The notes: generated from the sequence alone by a model not told the origin. A stretch of 64,000 nt of DNA from Sphingomonas sp. Root241 (GCF_001428865.1 NZ_LMIV01000001.1:553776-617775), one strand, 5' to 3'. Positions 28,470 through 37,234 are shown, counted from the first letter of the stretch. A program made the numbers and translations.

Positions 28470-31400
28470 CTAGAAGCGGAAGCGCACGCCGACGCGGAAG
28501 ATGCGGCCCGAGCTGGCATATTGGGTGACGGCGTTTTGCCCTTCATAGGCATAGCGATCGCTGGTCTGGTTGGTGAGGTTCAACCCCTCCAGCGTGAGCG
28601 AGGCCCAGTCGGTGAAGTTGAAGCTCATCGACGCATCGACGTTGGTGGTCGAACGGCTGTAGACGAAGTCGTTGATCAACGGGCCGGTGCAGGGGCCGCC
28701 GGGGACGTTATTGCCGTTAACCGTGCCGGGGCTGGCGGGTATTGGCGAGATAATGCCCGGGCTGCACGAGCCCGCCGCGATCGGATAGGCCGTGCTGTAG
28801 CCCTTACGATGCGCCACCGAGACACGCGCACGGAACGGCTTGCTCTCGTAATAGAGCGTGGCGTTGATCGCGTCGGGCGAGACCCCGAGGAACGGCCCCT
28901 TGCCGGTCGTCCGCGCTACGGTCGCCGAGCCGGGATCGAGGATGTAGTTCAGTTCGGAATCGATATGCGTGTAGTTCAGCTGCGCGCCGAAATTCTTGAG
29001 CAGGCCCGGCAGGAAGGTGAAGTCCATCTGGAAGCTGGCTTCGATGCCGCGCAGCCAGCCGCCCGGCGCGTCGGCGAATTGGCGGGCCTGGAAGTCGTAG
29101 CCACTGGTGATGTAGTTCGCCTGCGGCGAGCCGGGAGTGAACTGGGCGAGGATCGCCGCGATCGTCTCCGCATCGGCGAAACGGCTGAGCGGTCCGGTGA
29201 AGAAGATCGTTTGCGGGAAGCTGTCGATCTCCTTCTGGAACGCGGCGACCGAGATCAGGCCGCCCGGCGCGAAATACCATTCGACGCTGGCGTCGATATT
29301 GGTCGAGCGGAACGGCTGGAGCTTCGGATTGCCTACGGTCAGCGTCGCTCCCGAGACGGCTCCGGCGGCGTTGGGGACCGAGATCGCGGTGAGCGTGGGG
29401 GCGAGATTGCCGAGTAGCGGCCGTGCCATCACCTTCGAGGCCGAAACGCGGACGAGCAGATTCTCGATCGGTTCGTAGACGACGTTTATCGAGGGCAGGA
29501 AGTCGGTATATTTGTTGGTGCCGACGATCGGCCGGCCCGCGGTGGTTGCCCCGGTCGAGGTCACGTCGGTGATCGCGACGCGCGTGCCGGCATTGCCGCG
29601 GAACGGACGTCCGAACAATTCGCTGTTCCAGTCGGCCTGGAAATAGAAGCCGGTATCGACTTCCTCGACGCCGAAATTCTCGCGGCCGCCGTTGCGCTTG
29701 TTGGTGAGGCGCCAGTCGCCCCATTTGTTGACGCAGTTGCAGGTGAAATCGAACAGATTGTCGAACCCCTGGATGCTCGGCGCGATGAAGCTGGTCAGCG
29801 TGCCTTCGGGCAGGCTCAGCCCCTGGCCGAAATTGATCTTCCGGCTGACGCTGGCGGTGGTGGCGCCGGCTTCGCGCAGCGTCGGGTTGAGCAAGTCGTT
29901 GTTGCGCTCGTAGAACTGGGTATCGAAGCTGTACTTGCGGATGTTCGCGCCGAAGCCGAGGTTGAACTCGTCATTGGCCTGCCAGTCGAAGTCGATCTTG
30001 GCCTGCTTGTAGGTGTTCTTGACGAAGCGCTGATAGTGGCGAATTCCCGAGAAGCCCTTCACGGTTTCCCAATTCGCCGGATCGGCCGCGTCGAAGCCGA
30101 GATCGATCTTGGGCATCGAGCCGCCGTCGCGCTCGTCGTAGACGAAGGAGCCCGGTGAATCCATGCGATTGAACTCGACCAGCAACCCTTGCGTGTAGTT
30201 GGTCGATTCCGACAGGCCGGCGGTGATCTCGGTCTTGAACACGTCCGAGAAGGCGTGCTGCAGGTTGAACGAACCCTGCTTGAACTTGGTGGTGTAGGTC
30301 GACTGGTCCGCCGCCGAGCGGAAGTCGACGTTGCGCATCACCAGATAGTCGGCGAGGCCGTTGGTGACATTGGCGTCGAGTACCTCGACCGCCGGGCGGC
30401 CGATCAGCGCGCCGCGGAAGGCGAGGCGGTTCGAGCTGGGAATGTACCCGACCGAGTTGGGGTTGTTGTAATAATCGTACGGGTCGAGATTGAACGGATT
30501 GACGCTGAAGATGGTGGCGTTGGCCGCCGTCGTGCCGCCGGGCACCACCGCTGCGTTGCCGAGGATCGACGGAGCGAGCACGCCGCTGGAATTGAACGCA
30601 GTCGCGAAGGCGGGCGTGGTGCCGTACATCTGCTGGCCGCAATCCTGCGAGGGCGCGAGATCGCTATCCGCGGCGGGGGTGCACAGGCCCGGATAGAGCG
30701 CGCGCGCATTGACCGGCGTGATCGAGTTGGTCGCGGTGTTATAGGTCGCGTTGGTGTTGTTGCGATTGAGGCCGACCGACGAGACCTGGTTGTAGGTGCT
30801 CTGATTCCAGAAGCGCGAATAGGCGCCGTCGATGCTGAGCAGGGTCCGGTCGCTGATCTGCCACTGGTACGACGCGGTCAGGCCGAGGCGCTCGTTGCGC
30901 ACGTCCTGCTGCTCGATCGACGCGAGCGCCGGAATGCGGACCAGCGAATCGTCGAGGCGGCCCGGCGTGTTGAACGCCCCGCCCGGATAGAGCTTGGCGT
31001 AAGCGGCGGGATCGGAACCGGTGAGCGCGGCCAGCGCTGCGGGATTGGTTACTACCGTTCCGAAGCTCGTGCCGGTCGGCGCGGCGAAGCCGGCGCGCTG
31101 CGGATTCTCGGCGCCGAGGAAATCCGAGTTGCGATAGAGATAGTCCGACTGGCCGGGTGCCCGGCGATATTGGTCGATCTCGTTCTTCGACTTGCTCCAC
31201 GCACCCGAGACGAGGAACCCCATCGATCCGTCGAAGAAGCGCGTCGAGGCGAGGCCGGCGAAGCGGGGATTCCACTTCTTGCTGTTCTGCTGATAGCTGC
31301 CTTCGGCCGAGACCGCGAGCTTCGGGCCCGCATAGTCGAAGGGTCGGCCGGTCTGCAGATCGATGGTGGCGCCGAGCGAACCTTCGTCGGTTTCCGCCGA

Positions 31401-31937
31401 CGGGGTCTTCTGCACCTTGAGCGAGCTGAACAGCTCCGAAGCGAACGTGTTGTAGTCGAACGCGCGGCTGCGATTGGGGCTGGTGCCGGCGTCGTTGGCG
31501 CCCGCGGTGGACAGCGCCTCGAGCCCGTTCAGGCGGGTGCGGTTGAAGTCGCCGCCCAGTCCGCGGACCGTGATGGTACGGCCTTCGCCATTGTCGCGAT
31601 CGATCGAGACGCCCGGCAGGCGCTGGAGCGATTCGGCGAGGTTGGTATCGGGGAAATCGGCGATGTCCTCGGCGTTGATCGCATCGATCTGGACGGTGGC
31701 GTCGCGCTTCTCGCGGATCGCGCTGCGCAGCGCGGCGCGATAGCCGGTGACGACGATCTCGCCTTCTTGCCCGGCACCGGCATCGCCTTCGTCCTGCGCG
31801 ACGGCGGCCGGTGCCTCGGCGGCGGTCTCTGCCCCCTGGGCAAAGGCGGCGCTGCCCCAGCTCGCGGCCAGCGCGAGCGCGGCAAAGGACGCGCCGGTGC
31901 GCAGGATCGTGGCGGTGGCGTTCTTCTTGATCATCAT
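28470..31937 (-). CDS. TonB-dependent receptor, Caulobacter-type polysaccharide receptor
   Basis: A 1155-residue outer-membrane protein. It has a signal peptide ending about AAFAQ, a plug domain (RDATVQIDAINAEDIADFPD, ESLQRLPGVSIDRDNGEGR, VRGLGGDFNRTRLNG) and a 22-strand barrel ending in the aromatic RVGVRFRF. This subgroup takes up oligosaccharides in Caulobacter, Xanthomonas and sphingomonads. It heads the GH43-GH95-GH43-esterase operon. The ATGATG start follows GGGAGGGGA. Confidence 0.93.
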   Translation of the reverse strand: MMIKKNATATILRTGASFAALALAASWGSAAFAQGAETAAEAPAAVAQDEGDAGAGQEGEIVVTGYRAALRSAIREKRDATVQIDAINAEDIADFPDTNLAESLQRLPGVSIDRDNGEGRTITVRGLGGDFNRTRLNGLEALSTAGANDAGTSPNRSRAFDYNTFASELFSSLKVQKTPSAETDEGSLGATIDLQTGRPFDYAGPKLAVSAEGSYQQNSKKWNPRFAGLASTRFFDGSMGFLVSGAWSKSKNEIDQYRRAPGQSDYLYRNSDFLGAENPQRAGFAAPTGTSFGTVVTNPAALAALTGSDPAAYAKLYPGGAFNTPGRLDDSLVRIPALASIEQQDVRNERLGLTASYQWQISDRTLLSIDGAYSRFWNQSTYNQVSSVGLNRNNTNATYNTATNSITPVNARALYPGLCTPAADSDLAPSQDCGQQMYGTTPAFATAFNSSGVLAPSILGNAAVVPGGTTAANATIFSVNPFNLDPYDYYNNPNSVGYIPSSNRLAFRGALIGRPAVEVLDANVTNGLADYLVMRNVDFRSAADQSTYTTKFKQGSFNLQHAFSDVFKTEITAGLSESTNYTQGLLVEFNRMDSPGSFVYDERDGGSMPKIDLGFDAADPANWETVKGFSGIRHYQRFVKNTYKQAKIDFDWQANDEFNLGFGANIRKYSFDTQFYERNNDLLNPTLREAGATTASVSRKINFGQGLSLPEGTLTSFIAPSIQGFDNLFDFTCNCVNKWGDWRLTNKRNGGRENFGVEEVDTGFYFQADWNSELFGRPFRGNAGTRVAITDVTSTGATTAGRPIVGTNKYTDFLPSINVVYEPIENLLVRVSASKVMARPLLGNLAPTLTAISVPNAAGAVSGATLTVGNPKLQPFRSTNIDASVEWYFAPGGLISVAAFQKEIDSFPQTIFFTGPLSRFADAETIAAILAQFTPGSPQANYITSGYDFQARQFADAPGGWLRGIEASFQMDFTFLPGLLKNFGAQLNYTHIDSELNYILDPGSATVARTTGKGPFLGVSPDAINATLYYESKPFRARVSVAHRKGYSTAYPIAAGSCSPGIISPIPASPGTVNGNNVPGGPCTGPLINDFVYSRSTTNVDASMSFNFTDWASLTLEGLNLTNQTSDRYAYEGQNAVTQYASSGRIFRVGVRFRF

Positions 31938-32141
31938 TCCCCTCCCATTGGCGGGGCGCCGCCATCCCCAGCGGTCGTCCCCATCAGATATGTCGTCGAG
32001 GAGGGGCGGCATTCGCCGCGATTGCCCGAGCGGTGCGGACGATCGATCGTCGCTGCAGACCCGCGGGCTTTTGCCTCTCCTCGTTTCGCGCGGCCTTTGC
32101 GACCGTCGCTCCGGAATCGTCCATAGACACCGGTGGCATAA

Positions 32142-32155
32142 TGGTAGCGCCAACG
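32142..32155 (+). promoter_or_regulatory. xyl-box-like element upstream of the TonB receptor
   Basis: TGGTAGCGCCAACG differs at two positions from the xyl-box TGGTAGCGCTAACA known upstream of Xanthomonas TonB receptors for xylan breakdown. It lies about 205 bp upstream of the receptor start, in a 347-bp region (31938-32284) with no gene. The likely binder is a LacI-family regulator. Confidence 0.5.
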
Positions 32156-32215
32156 CCCTTTTCGGGCAACCATAAGTGCCTGGATTAAATTCTAACAAAA
32201 TCAATCAATTAAAGA

Positions 32216-32235
32216 AATTGATACCGGTATCAATT
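32216..32235. promoter_or_regulatory. 20-bp perfect palindrome, LacI-family operator candidate
   Basis: AATTGATACCGGTATCAATT is perfectly symmetric around CCGG, the usual central dinucleotide arrangement of LacI/GalR operators. It lies in an AT-rich stretch about 280 bp upstream of the TonB receptor ATG and just after the WYL-regulator stop. No LacI gene is in the window. Confidence 0.75.
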
Positions 32236-32284
32236 CGCGCGACACGGGTATTGGACGGCCTTTGCCGAATCGTTCCGCAGCAAA

Positions 32285-32977
32285 TCAACTGGGTCGAGGC
32301 ATGCCCAAGGTCGCGCGCCAGCGCCGGCGCATCGTGCCGGGGTCGGCGGGAATGCGATCGGGCAGAATTTCGAGTTCCGCGATCCGATCGAGCCGAAAGC
32401 TGCGGAAGTCCGCGCGCAGCTCGCACCAGGCGATGAGCACGCGCACTGCATCGAGATATCCGATCACCAGCGGCCACACCGTCCGCCTGGTCTGCTTGCC
32501 CGATGGATCGACATAAAGGAGGACGATCTTGCTGGCCGCGCGGATCGCGCCGCGCAATTCGGCGGCGTCGACGCGATCTTCCACAATGTCCCAGGCGGGC
32601 GGTGTCCGCGCGGAGGGGTCTTCGAGGAAGGCGCGCATATCGTCCGGCAAGACCGCCGCGACCTTGGCGAGCACGTCGCGCGCGGCGCGCGCCAGCGCGG
32701 GGTCAGCATGGCCGGCGACCCATTGGACGCCCAACGCCACCGCGTCGATCTCGTCGGCTGTGAGCATCAGCGGCGGCAGGTCGAAGCCGCCGTCGAGGAC
32801 ATAGCCGATCCCCGCCTCGCCGCGGATCGGCACGCGCTGGCCGATCAATGCGGCAATGTCGCGATACACCGAACGTTTCGAAGTCTCGAGCTCGACGGCG
32901 ATCGCGTCGGCGGTCACCGGGCGCGTCGTGCGGCGGAGGATCTGGACGATCTGGAAGAGGCGGTCGGCCTTGCGCAT
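32285..32977 (-). CDS. WYL-domain transcriptional regulator (YafY type)
   Basis: A 230-residue regulator with an N-terminal winged helix (RLFQIVQILRR...ADAIAVELETSKRSVYRDI, 5-45) and a C-terminal WYL ligand domain (LYVDPSGKQTRRTVWPLVI, then FRSFRLDRI). The divergent GFA-family gene and the 14-bp inverted repeat just upstream of this start suggest it controls both genes. The ligand is unknown. Confidence 0.88.
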   Translation of the reverse strand: MRKADRLFQIVQILRRTTRPVTADAIAVELETSKRSVYRDIAALIGQRVPIRGEAGIGYVLDGGFDLPPLMLTADEIDAVALGVQWVAGHADPALARAARDVLAKVAAVLPDDMRAFLEDPSARTPPAWDIVEDRVDAAELRGAIRAASKIVLLYVDPSGKQTRRTVWPLVIGYLDAVRVLIAWCELRADFRSFRLDRIAELEILPDRIPADPGTMRRRWRATLGMPRPS

Positions 32978-32990
32978 CGATCGGACCCTA

Positions 32991-33030
32991 CTGCCATGCT
33001 GCTGACACCATGCTGGCAGCAGCATGGCAG
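32991..33030. promoter_or_regulatory. 14-bp inverted repeat between the WYL regulator and GFA gene
   Basis: CTGCCATGCTGCTG and its exact complement CAGCAGCATGGCAG are separated by 12 bp. The element begins 14 bp before the regulator start and ends 34 bp before the GFA gene, so it covers both promoters. It is the likely operator of the WYL protein. Confidence 0.75.
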
Positions 33031-33063
33031 TAAGTCGAGCTTCGAAAGCAAGGGAGACGAACG

Positions 33064-33468
33064 ATGCAGAAGACTTATCACGGCAGCTGCCATTGCGGCG
33101 CGGTGCGTTTCGAGGCCGAGATCGACCTCGCGGCGGGGACCGGCAAGTGCAATTGCTCGATCTGCACCAAAAGGCGCAATTGGGGCGCGCTGCTCAAGCC
33201 CGACGCGTTCCGGCTGCTCAGTGGTGAGGAAGTTCTGAGCGACTATTCGTTCGGGACCGGGCAGGGTAGCCACCGCTTCTGCAGCAAATGCGGCTGCGCG
33301 CCGTTCAGCCAGGGCGACGTGCCCGAGATCGGCGGCGCGTTCGTGTCGGTGCAATTGGGATCGCTCGACGACGCGACCGACGAAGAGCTCGCGGCGGCGC
33401 CGGTCAACTATGGCGACGGGCGTAACAATGCCTGGTGGCAGCCGCCCGCGGTGACGAGCTACCTCTAG
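33064..33468 (+). CDS. GFA family (glutathione-dependent formaldehyde-activating-like) protein
   Basis: A 134-residue zinc protein. Ligand motifs: CHCGAV near residue 11, CNCSIC at about 31-36, and CSKCGCAPF near 79-87. GFA proteins bind glutathione adducts; most family members are uncharacterised. Its pairing with a WYL regulator is common. The stop TAG overlaps the NAD(P)HX dehydratase stop in a CTAG tetranucleotide. Confidence 0.87.
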   Translation: MQKTYHGSCHCGAVRFEAEIDLAAGTGKCNCSICTKRRNWGALLKPDAFRLLSGEEVLSDYSFGTGQGSHRFCSKCGCAPFSQGDVPEIGGAFVSVQLGSLDDATDEELAAAPVNYGDGRNNAWWQPPAVTSYL

Positions 33469-34343
33469 CCGGGCCTTGCGAGGAGCCGGGGGATCTCTCC
33501 CGGCAATTCGCGCGCGAGGAAGCCGAGCGGGCCGACCCGCTCGGCGAGCAACCGTCCTGCCTCGCCGTGCAGCCACACGCCCCAGGCCGCGGCGATGCGC
33601 GGTCCGGTGCCGCGCGCCATCAGTCCGCCGATGATCCCGGCGAGCACGTCGCCCGAGCCGCCCGTCGCCAGACCCGGTCCGCCGCCCGGATAGTGCAGCA
33701 GGCCCTTGCGCGGACACGCGATCCACGTCTCGGAGCCCTTGAGCAGCACGGTCGCATTGAAGCGCCGCGCCGCCTCTTGTGCGAGGCCCGCGGGATCGGC
33801 CGCCACCCGCGCCTCGTCGCAGCGCATCAGGCGCGCCATTTCGCCCGGGTGCGGCGTGAGGACGATGCGGCCGTCATGCGCCTGAATATCGGCAACGTGA
33901 TCGGCCGCGGCGGCGATCACTGCGGCATCCAGTACCAGCGAGAGGTCGGCGCGCGGCTCGGCGATCGCTGCCTTCAGGACCGGCCCGGCCGAGGCCTTGG
34001 CGCCCATGCCCGGACCAAGCACCAGCGCGTCGCAGCGATCGAGATAGCCGCGCAGCGCAGCGCCGGCATCGTCACCCAGCTCGCCGTCCGCATTCGCCGG
34101 CAAAGGAAAGATCGCGGCTTCGGGGACGAGGACGCCGAGCGGGATCGCCACGCGCTCGACAGTGGCGAGCTGGAGCTTGCCCGCGCCGGCGCGCAGCCCG
34201 GCCTCGCCGGTCAGGCGGAGCGCGCCAGGGACTGTCTCCGAACCCCCGGCGACGAGCACGCGGCCCCGCGCATTCTTGTCGGTATCGGCCTCCGGCCCGG
34301 GAAGGGGGTGCGCCGCGAGCCAGGCGGTATCGAGCGGCGTCAT
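33465..34343 (-). CDS. nnrD: ADP/ATP-dependent NAD(P)H-hydrate dehydratase
   Basis: A 292-residue ribokinase-like repair enzyme that dehydrates (6S)-NAD(P)HX. VLVAGGSETVPGA, LTPHPGEMARLM and the nucleotide-site ATGGSGDVLAGIIGGL are diagnostic. The fused N-terminal epimerase domain (NnrE) seen in many bacteria is absent, so an epimerase must be encoded elsewhere. It overlaps the phosphatase gene by 4 bp. Confidence 0.92.
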   Translation of the reverse strand: MTPLDTAWLAAHPLPGPEADTDKNARGRVLVAGGSETVPGALRLTGEAGLRAGAGKLQLATVERVAIPLGVLVPEAAIFPLPANADGELGDDAGAALRGYLDRCDALVLGPGMGAKASAGPVLKAAIAEPRADLSLVLDAAVIAAAADHVADIQAHDGRIVLTPHPGEMARLMRCDEARVAADPAGLAQEAARRFNATVLLKGSETWIACPRKGLLHYPGGGPGLATGGSGDVLAGIIGGLMARGTGPRIAAAWGVWLHGEAGRLLAERVGPLGFLARELPGEIPRLLARPG

Positions 34344-35110
34344 CCGCGCGCGGCGACCATCGCGTCGGGTGCGGAAGTGGTCTCGGCGGCCGGATCCTCG
34401 TCTACGGGTGCGGTGACGTTGTACCGGATCAGCGTCAGCCCGCCGTCCTTGCCGGCCGCGGGATCATGGACATATTCGGTGATCGAGCAATTGGCGACGT
34501 CGCCGCTTGCGTCGATCGCTAGGATCTCGGCCTCGGTCAGGTTCTCGATGATGTAGCGGAGGCACAACACCACCACCTGATGCGCGACGATCATCACGTC
34601 GCGGCCGGCATGATGAAGCGACACCGTGTCCATCAGCGAGCGCAGCCGGAAGATCACGTCGCACCAGCTCTCGCCGCCGGGCGGGCGGTGATAGAATTTG
34701 CCGAGCAGGCGCCGGAACTCGGCCTGCTCGGGCTGGATCGCGCGGATGCCCGCGGTGGTGAGGCCGTCGAGAATGCCGAACTCCTTCTCGCGCAGCCGTT
34801 CGTCGACGCAGATCGTCTCCTGCGGATCGGCGCCGCCGGCGTCGCGGAAGTGCCGAGCCGTCTCGCGGGCGCGCAGATAGGGGCTGGTGAGGATCACATC
34901 GGGCCGGCCATTGCCTTCGCCGCGCGCGAACCAGCGGCCGAGCGCCTCGGCCTGGGCGCAGCCCAGTTCGGACAGCGGCACGTCGACGTCGCGGGTGTCG
35001 AGCGCGATGCGATGCTCGCCCGTTGCGTGCGCCAGGTCACGCGCGACATTGCCGGCGCTTTGGCCGTGCCGGACCAGCCACAGGCGCGTGGGCCAGCGCG
35101 TGAGGGTCAT
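34340..35110 (-). CDS. Histidine phosphatase family protein
   Basis: A 256-residue phosphoglycerate-mutase-like protein. LVRHGQSAGN carries the phospho-accepting His, SPYLRARETA the Arg, EKEFGILDG the acidic residue, and VAHQVVV the second His. The substrate is unknown. It is translated with nnrD (ATGA overlap). Confidence 0.87.
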   Translation of the reverse strand: MTLTRWPTRLWLVRHGQSAGNVARDLAHATGEHRIALDTRDVDVPLSELGCAQAEALGRWFARGEGNGRPDVILTSPYLRARETARHFRDAGGADPQETICVDERLREKEFGILDGLTTAGIRAIQPEQAEFRRLLGKFYHRPPGGESWCDVIFRLRSLMDTVSLHHAGRDVMIVAHQVVVLCLRYIIENLTEAEILAIDASGDVANCSITEYVHDPAAGKDGGLTLIRYNVTAPVDEDPAAETTSAPDAMVAARG

Positions 35111-35267
35111 GCGGAGGGGGACCGGAATCGCATGGCGAGAGAAATGCGGGACGCCGGCGCCTGTTCCCTGCTCCCGCCGGAAGGGCGATGCGGCTGGCCG
35201 CCCTCGGACTAGGAACGACCGCTATCCACCGTCAACGGGCCTCCCGCCGCACCTCGAAACTTCGCTG

Positions 35268-35281
35268 GCAATGTAGGATTT
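35268..35281 (+). repeat. Partial copy of the dispersed repeat
   Basis: GCAATGTAGGATTT matches the core of the two 25-bp copies at 4177-4201 and 22223-22247, after which the sequence diverges. It sits 158 bp upstream of the histidine phosphatase start, in the same relative orientation as the copy before EamA. Confidence 0.4.
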
Positions 35282-35443
35282 GTTCTGCTTTCGTTCGCAG
35301 ATGGACGAACCACAGAACCTCCACGCCGCCACTCCCCGATCCGCCTTGTCGCTTGACACGAACAGCGCAAAACGCGTCAAGCAAGTTTGCCCGCGTCCGT
35401 CTCCACATCGGGCAAGACCCGCGCAAATCCGCCATTTTCCGAG

Positions 35444-35500
35444 CCAACCAAAAGGTTGGATTCCGCCCGCGTCCGGCGCATTTGCCAACCTTGTGGTTGG
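35444..35500. promoter_or_regulatory. Twin CCAACC-N4-GGTTGG dyads in the 35111-35567 gap
   Basis: Two dyads with identical 6-bp arms, CCAACCAAAAGGTTGG (35444-35459) and CCAACCTTGTGGTTGG (35485-35500), lie 41 bp apart centre to centre, about four helical turns. The 457-bp gap has no gene I can support. It marks the left edge of the type III island. The dyads could be cooperative protein sites or small hairpins. Confidence 0.55.
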
Positions 35501-35567
35501 ATGTCGGTTGACTCCGCTTTCCACGGGGCCGCGGGCGATCCAGCCGTGCCATGCTCGCCGGCGCGGA

Positions 35568-37100
35568 TCACCCGTCGTGATAGAGATCGACGCGGAGGTC
35601 GAAGGCGTTGAGCAGGTTCGCGTCGCCGGTCGCCATGGTGGTGCGGATCGCCTGGGCGAGATCGAGCACGCCGCCCGTCTTCTCGTCGACATGGCCCTCG
35701 GCGGCCTGGCGCTCGTGATCGACGAGTTTCTGCCACAGCTGATCGACGAAGTTGCCGCCCGCCGTGGTCGCGCCATCCTGGATCTGGCCGGCGGGGATTT
35801 TCTCCGCCAGCTTGCCGATCAACTTGTCGGTGACCACGTCGGTGAACTGGCGGACGAAGGCGACCTTCGCCTCGGCCTTGCCCTCGGCATTGGCGATATA
35901 GTCGGCGCCGGCCTGCTCGAGCGACCCCATGATCGCGCCGAGCGTGCTGGCGGCGACCTCGCGCTGGTCGGGCGACAGGTTCTTGTTGTCGATCTGCACC
36001 GCGAGGCGCGTCATCTCGTTGCTGAGCGCCTCCTGCGACTGTTCGGCGCGGCCGTAATCGGGATCGAGCATGACGTTGCGCATGAAATCCTGGGTCAGGC
36101 CGTGATGGAGGTCGCCGGTATTGTCCATCCGCCAGTCGGTCTCGACGAGGCGGGCGACATTGCGATCGAAATAAGTGCCGAGCTGATCGAGCGCGGGCTT
36201 GCGATCGCCGCCCTCCTCGAGGCCGCCGACATAGCCTTCGCCGCCGGAGCGCACGAGATCGGCGAACAATTTGTCCTGCGCGGGCTGGTTCGCGGCGTTC
36301 TGCGTGGTGGAATTGAGCAGGCCCGAGAGCGCGTGGAAGCCGTCGCGCGCGTAGAGGTTGTTCCATTGGCCGCCGCCCACCGTGGTGGCCATCATCGCCT
36401 GGGTGAGCGTCATGTCCTTGCCGGCGACGGGGCCCTTCGCCTCGACGCGCGTGATCTCCGCGAGCACGGCATTGGCGGCGGAGCGATTGCCTCCGGCCGC
36501 CGCCATGTTGGCGATGTCGGCGGCGGCGGTGAGCGTCTGGGGTCCGGTCTGGTGATCGTTGATGTCGTAGCCTTGGGCCCGGGCGTCGTCGACCAGCCGG
36601 TTGGCGACCGAGGCGAGGGCGGTGCCGTCGCGCACGTCGGTGAGCAACTGGCGCGTGCCGGCGCTGCCGGGTTCCGATACGATCCCGTAGAGATCGTCGG
36701 CATCGAGCCGTCCGACGGCCACGCCGCGGGCGATGCCGTCGGTCACCTGATCGCGGAGTTCGGGAGTGGCGGGGTCGGTCCAGGCGGTGCCGATATCGTT
36801 CAGCCCGTGGAGCAATTTGTCCGAGGTGCGTTCGTCGACCGAGCCGCAAAAGGTCGATTGCCCCCCGGCCATCTGCACGATCGCGGCGAGATATTCGTCC
36901 TTCTGGTCCTGCGTCAGGTCGTTGCGCGCGAGGGTCTGCTGGATCTGGTAGGCCGCCTGGGCGCCATCGGTCTGCTGGCCGAACTGAGTGGCCGCGACGG
37001 TCTGCTCGACTGCACCCTTGACCTTGGAGTCGCTGACCACGCACGCCGGAGGCGCCGTGTTGGTGACCGAACCGCCACCGCCTGCATCTGCAATCAACAT
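35568..37100 (-). CDS. Unrecognised 510-residue protein, candidate T3SS substrate
   Basis: I do not recognise a family. The protein is soluble, mostly helical, with no signal peptide or membrane segment. Its N-terminus is Gly/Ser/Thr-rich (MLIADAGGGGSVTNTAPP), as in many type III substrates, and the rest has repeated short helices (QIQQTLARNDLTQDQKDEYL). The 15-bp island dyad lies 55 bp upstream of the ATG. A secreted or effector-like role is inferred from context. Confidence 0.6.
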   Translation of the reverse strand: MLIADAGGGGSVTNTAPPACVVSDSKVKGAVEQTVAATQFGQQTDGAQAAYQIQQTLARNDLTQDQKDEYLAAIVQMAGGQSTFCGSVDERTSDKLLHGLNDIGTAWTDPATPELRDQVTDGIARGVAVGRLDADDLYGIVSEPGSAGTRQLLTDVRDGTALASVANRLVDDARAQGYDINDHQTGPQTLTAAADIANMAAAGGNRSAANAVLAEITRVEAKGPVAGKDMTLTQAMMATTVGGGQWNNLYARDGFHALSGLLNSTTQNAANQPAQDKLFADLVRSGGEGYVGGLEEGGDRKPALDQLGTYFDRNVARLVETDWRMDNTGDLHHGLTQDFMRNVMLDPDYGRAEQSQEALSNEMTRLAVQIDNKNLSPDQREVAASTLGAIMGSLEQAGADYIANAEGKAEAKVAFVRQFTDVVTDKLIGKLAEKIPAGQIQDGATTAGGNFVDQLWQKLVDHERQAAEGHVDEKTGGVLDLAQAIRTTMATGDANLLNAFDLRVDLYHDG

Positions 37101-37154
37101 GGTCTACGCTCCTCGGATCCGCCATCGAGGATAAGGTTCGGGCGCCGCGCCGCC

Positions 37155-37169
37155 ATACTCGAACCGACT
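37155..37169. promoter_or_regulatory. Island dyad, site 1
   Basis: TACTCGAACCGACTA (minus strand TAGTCGGTTCGAGTA) fits TA-N-TCG-N3-CG-N2-TA. It is 55 bp from the 510-residue protein start on the left and 66 bp from the 37235 gene on the right, so it may serve both. Confidence 0.6.
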
Positions 37170-37234
37170 AGCCGGCGTGCCGGAACCGTGCGGACCTGCC
37201 TTCCGTTGTGACGCTGGTGATATGAGTAACCGGC

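Noticed and set aside
30189..32126. 645-codon plus-strand ORF opposite the TonB receptor
   Set aside because: Antisense shadow of the receptor gene; Arg/Gly/Ala-rich with no domain features.
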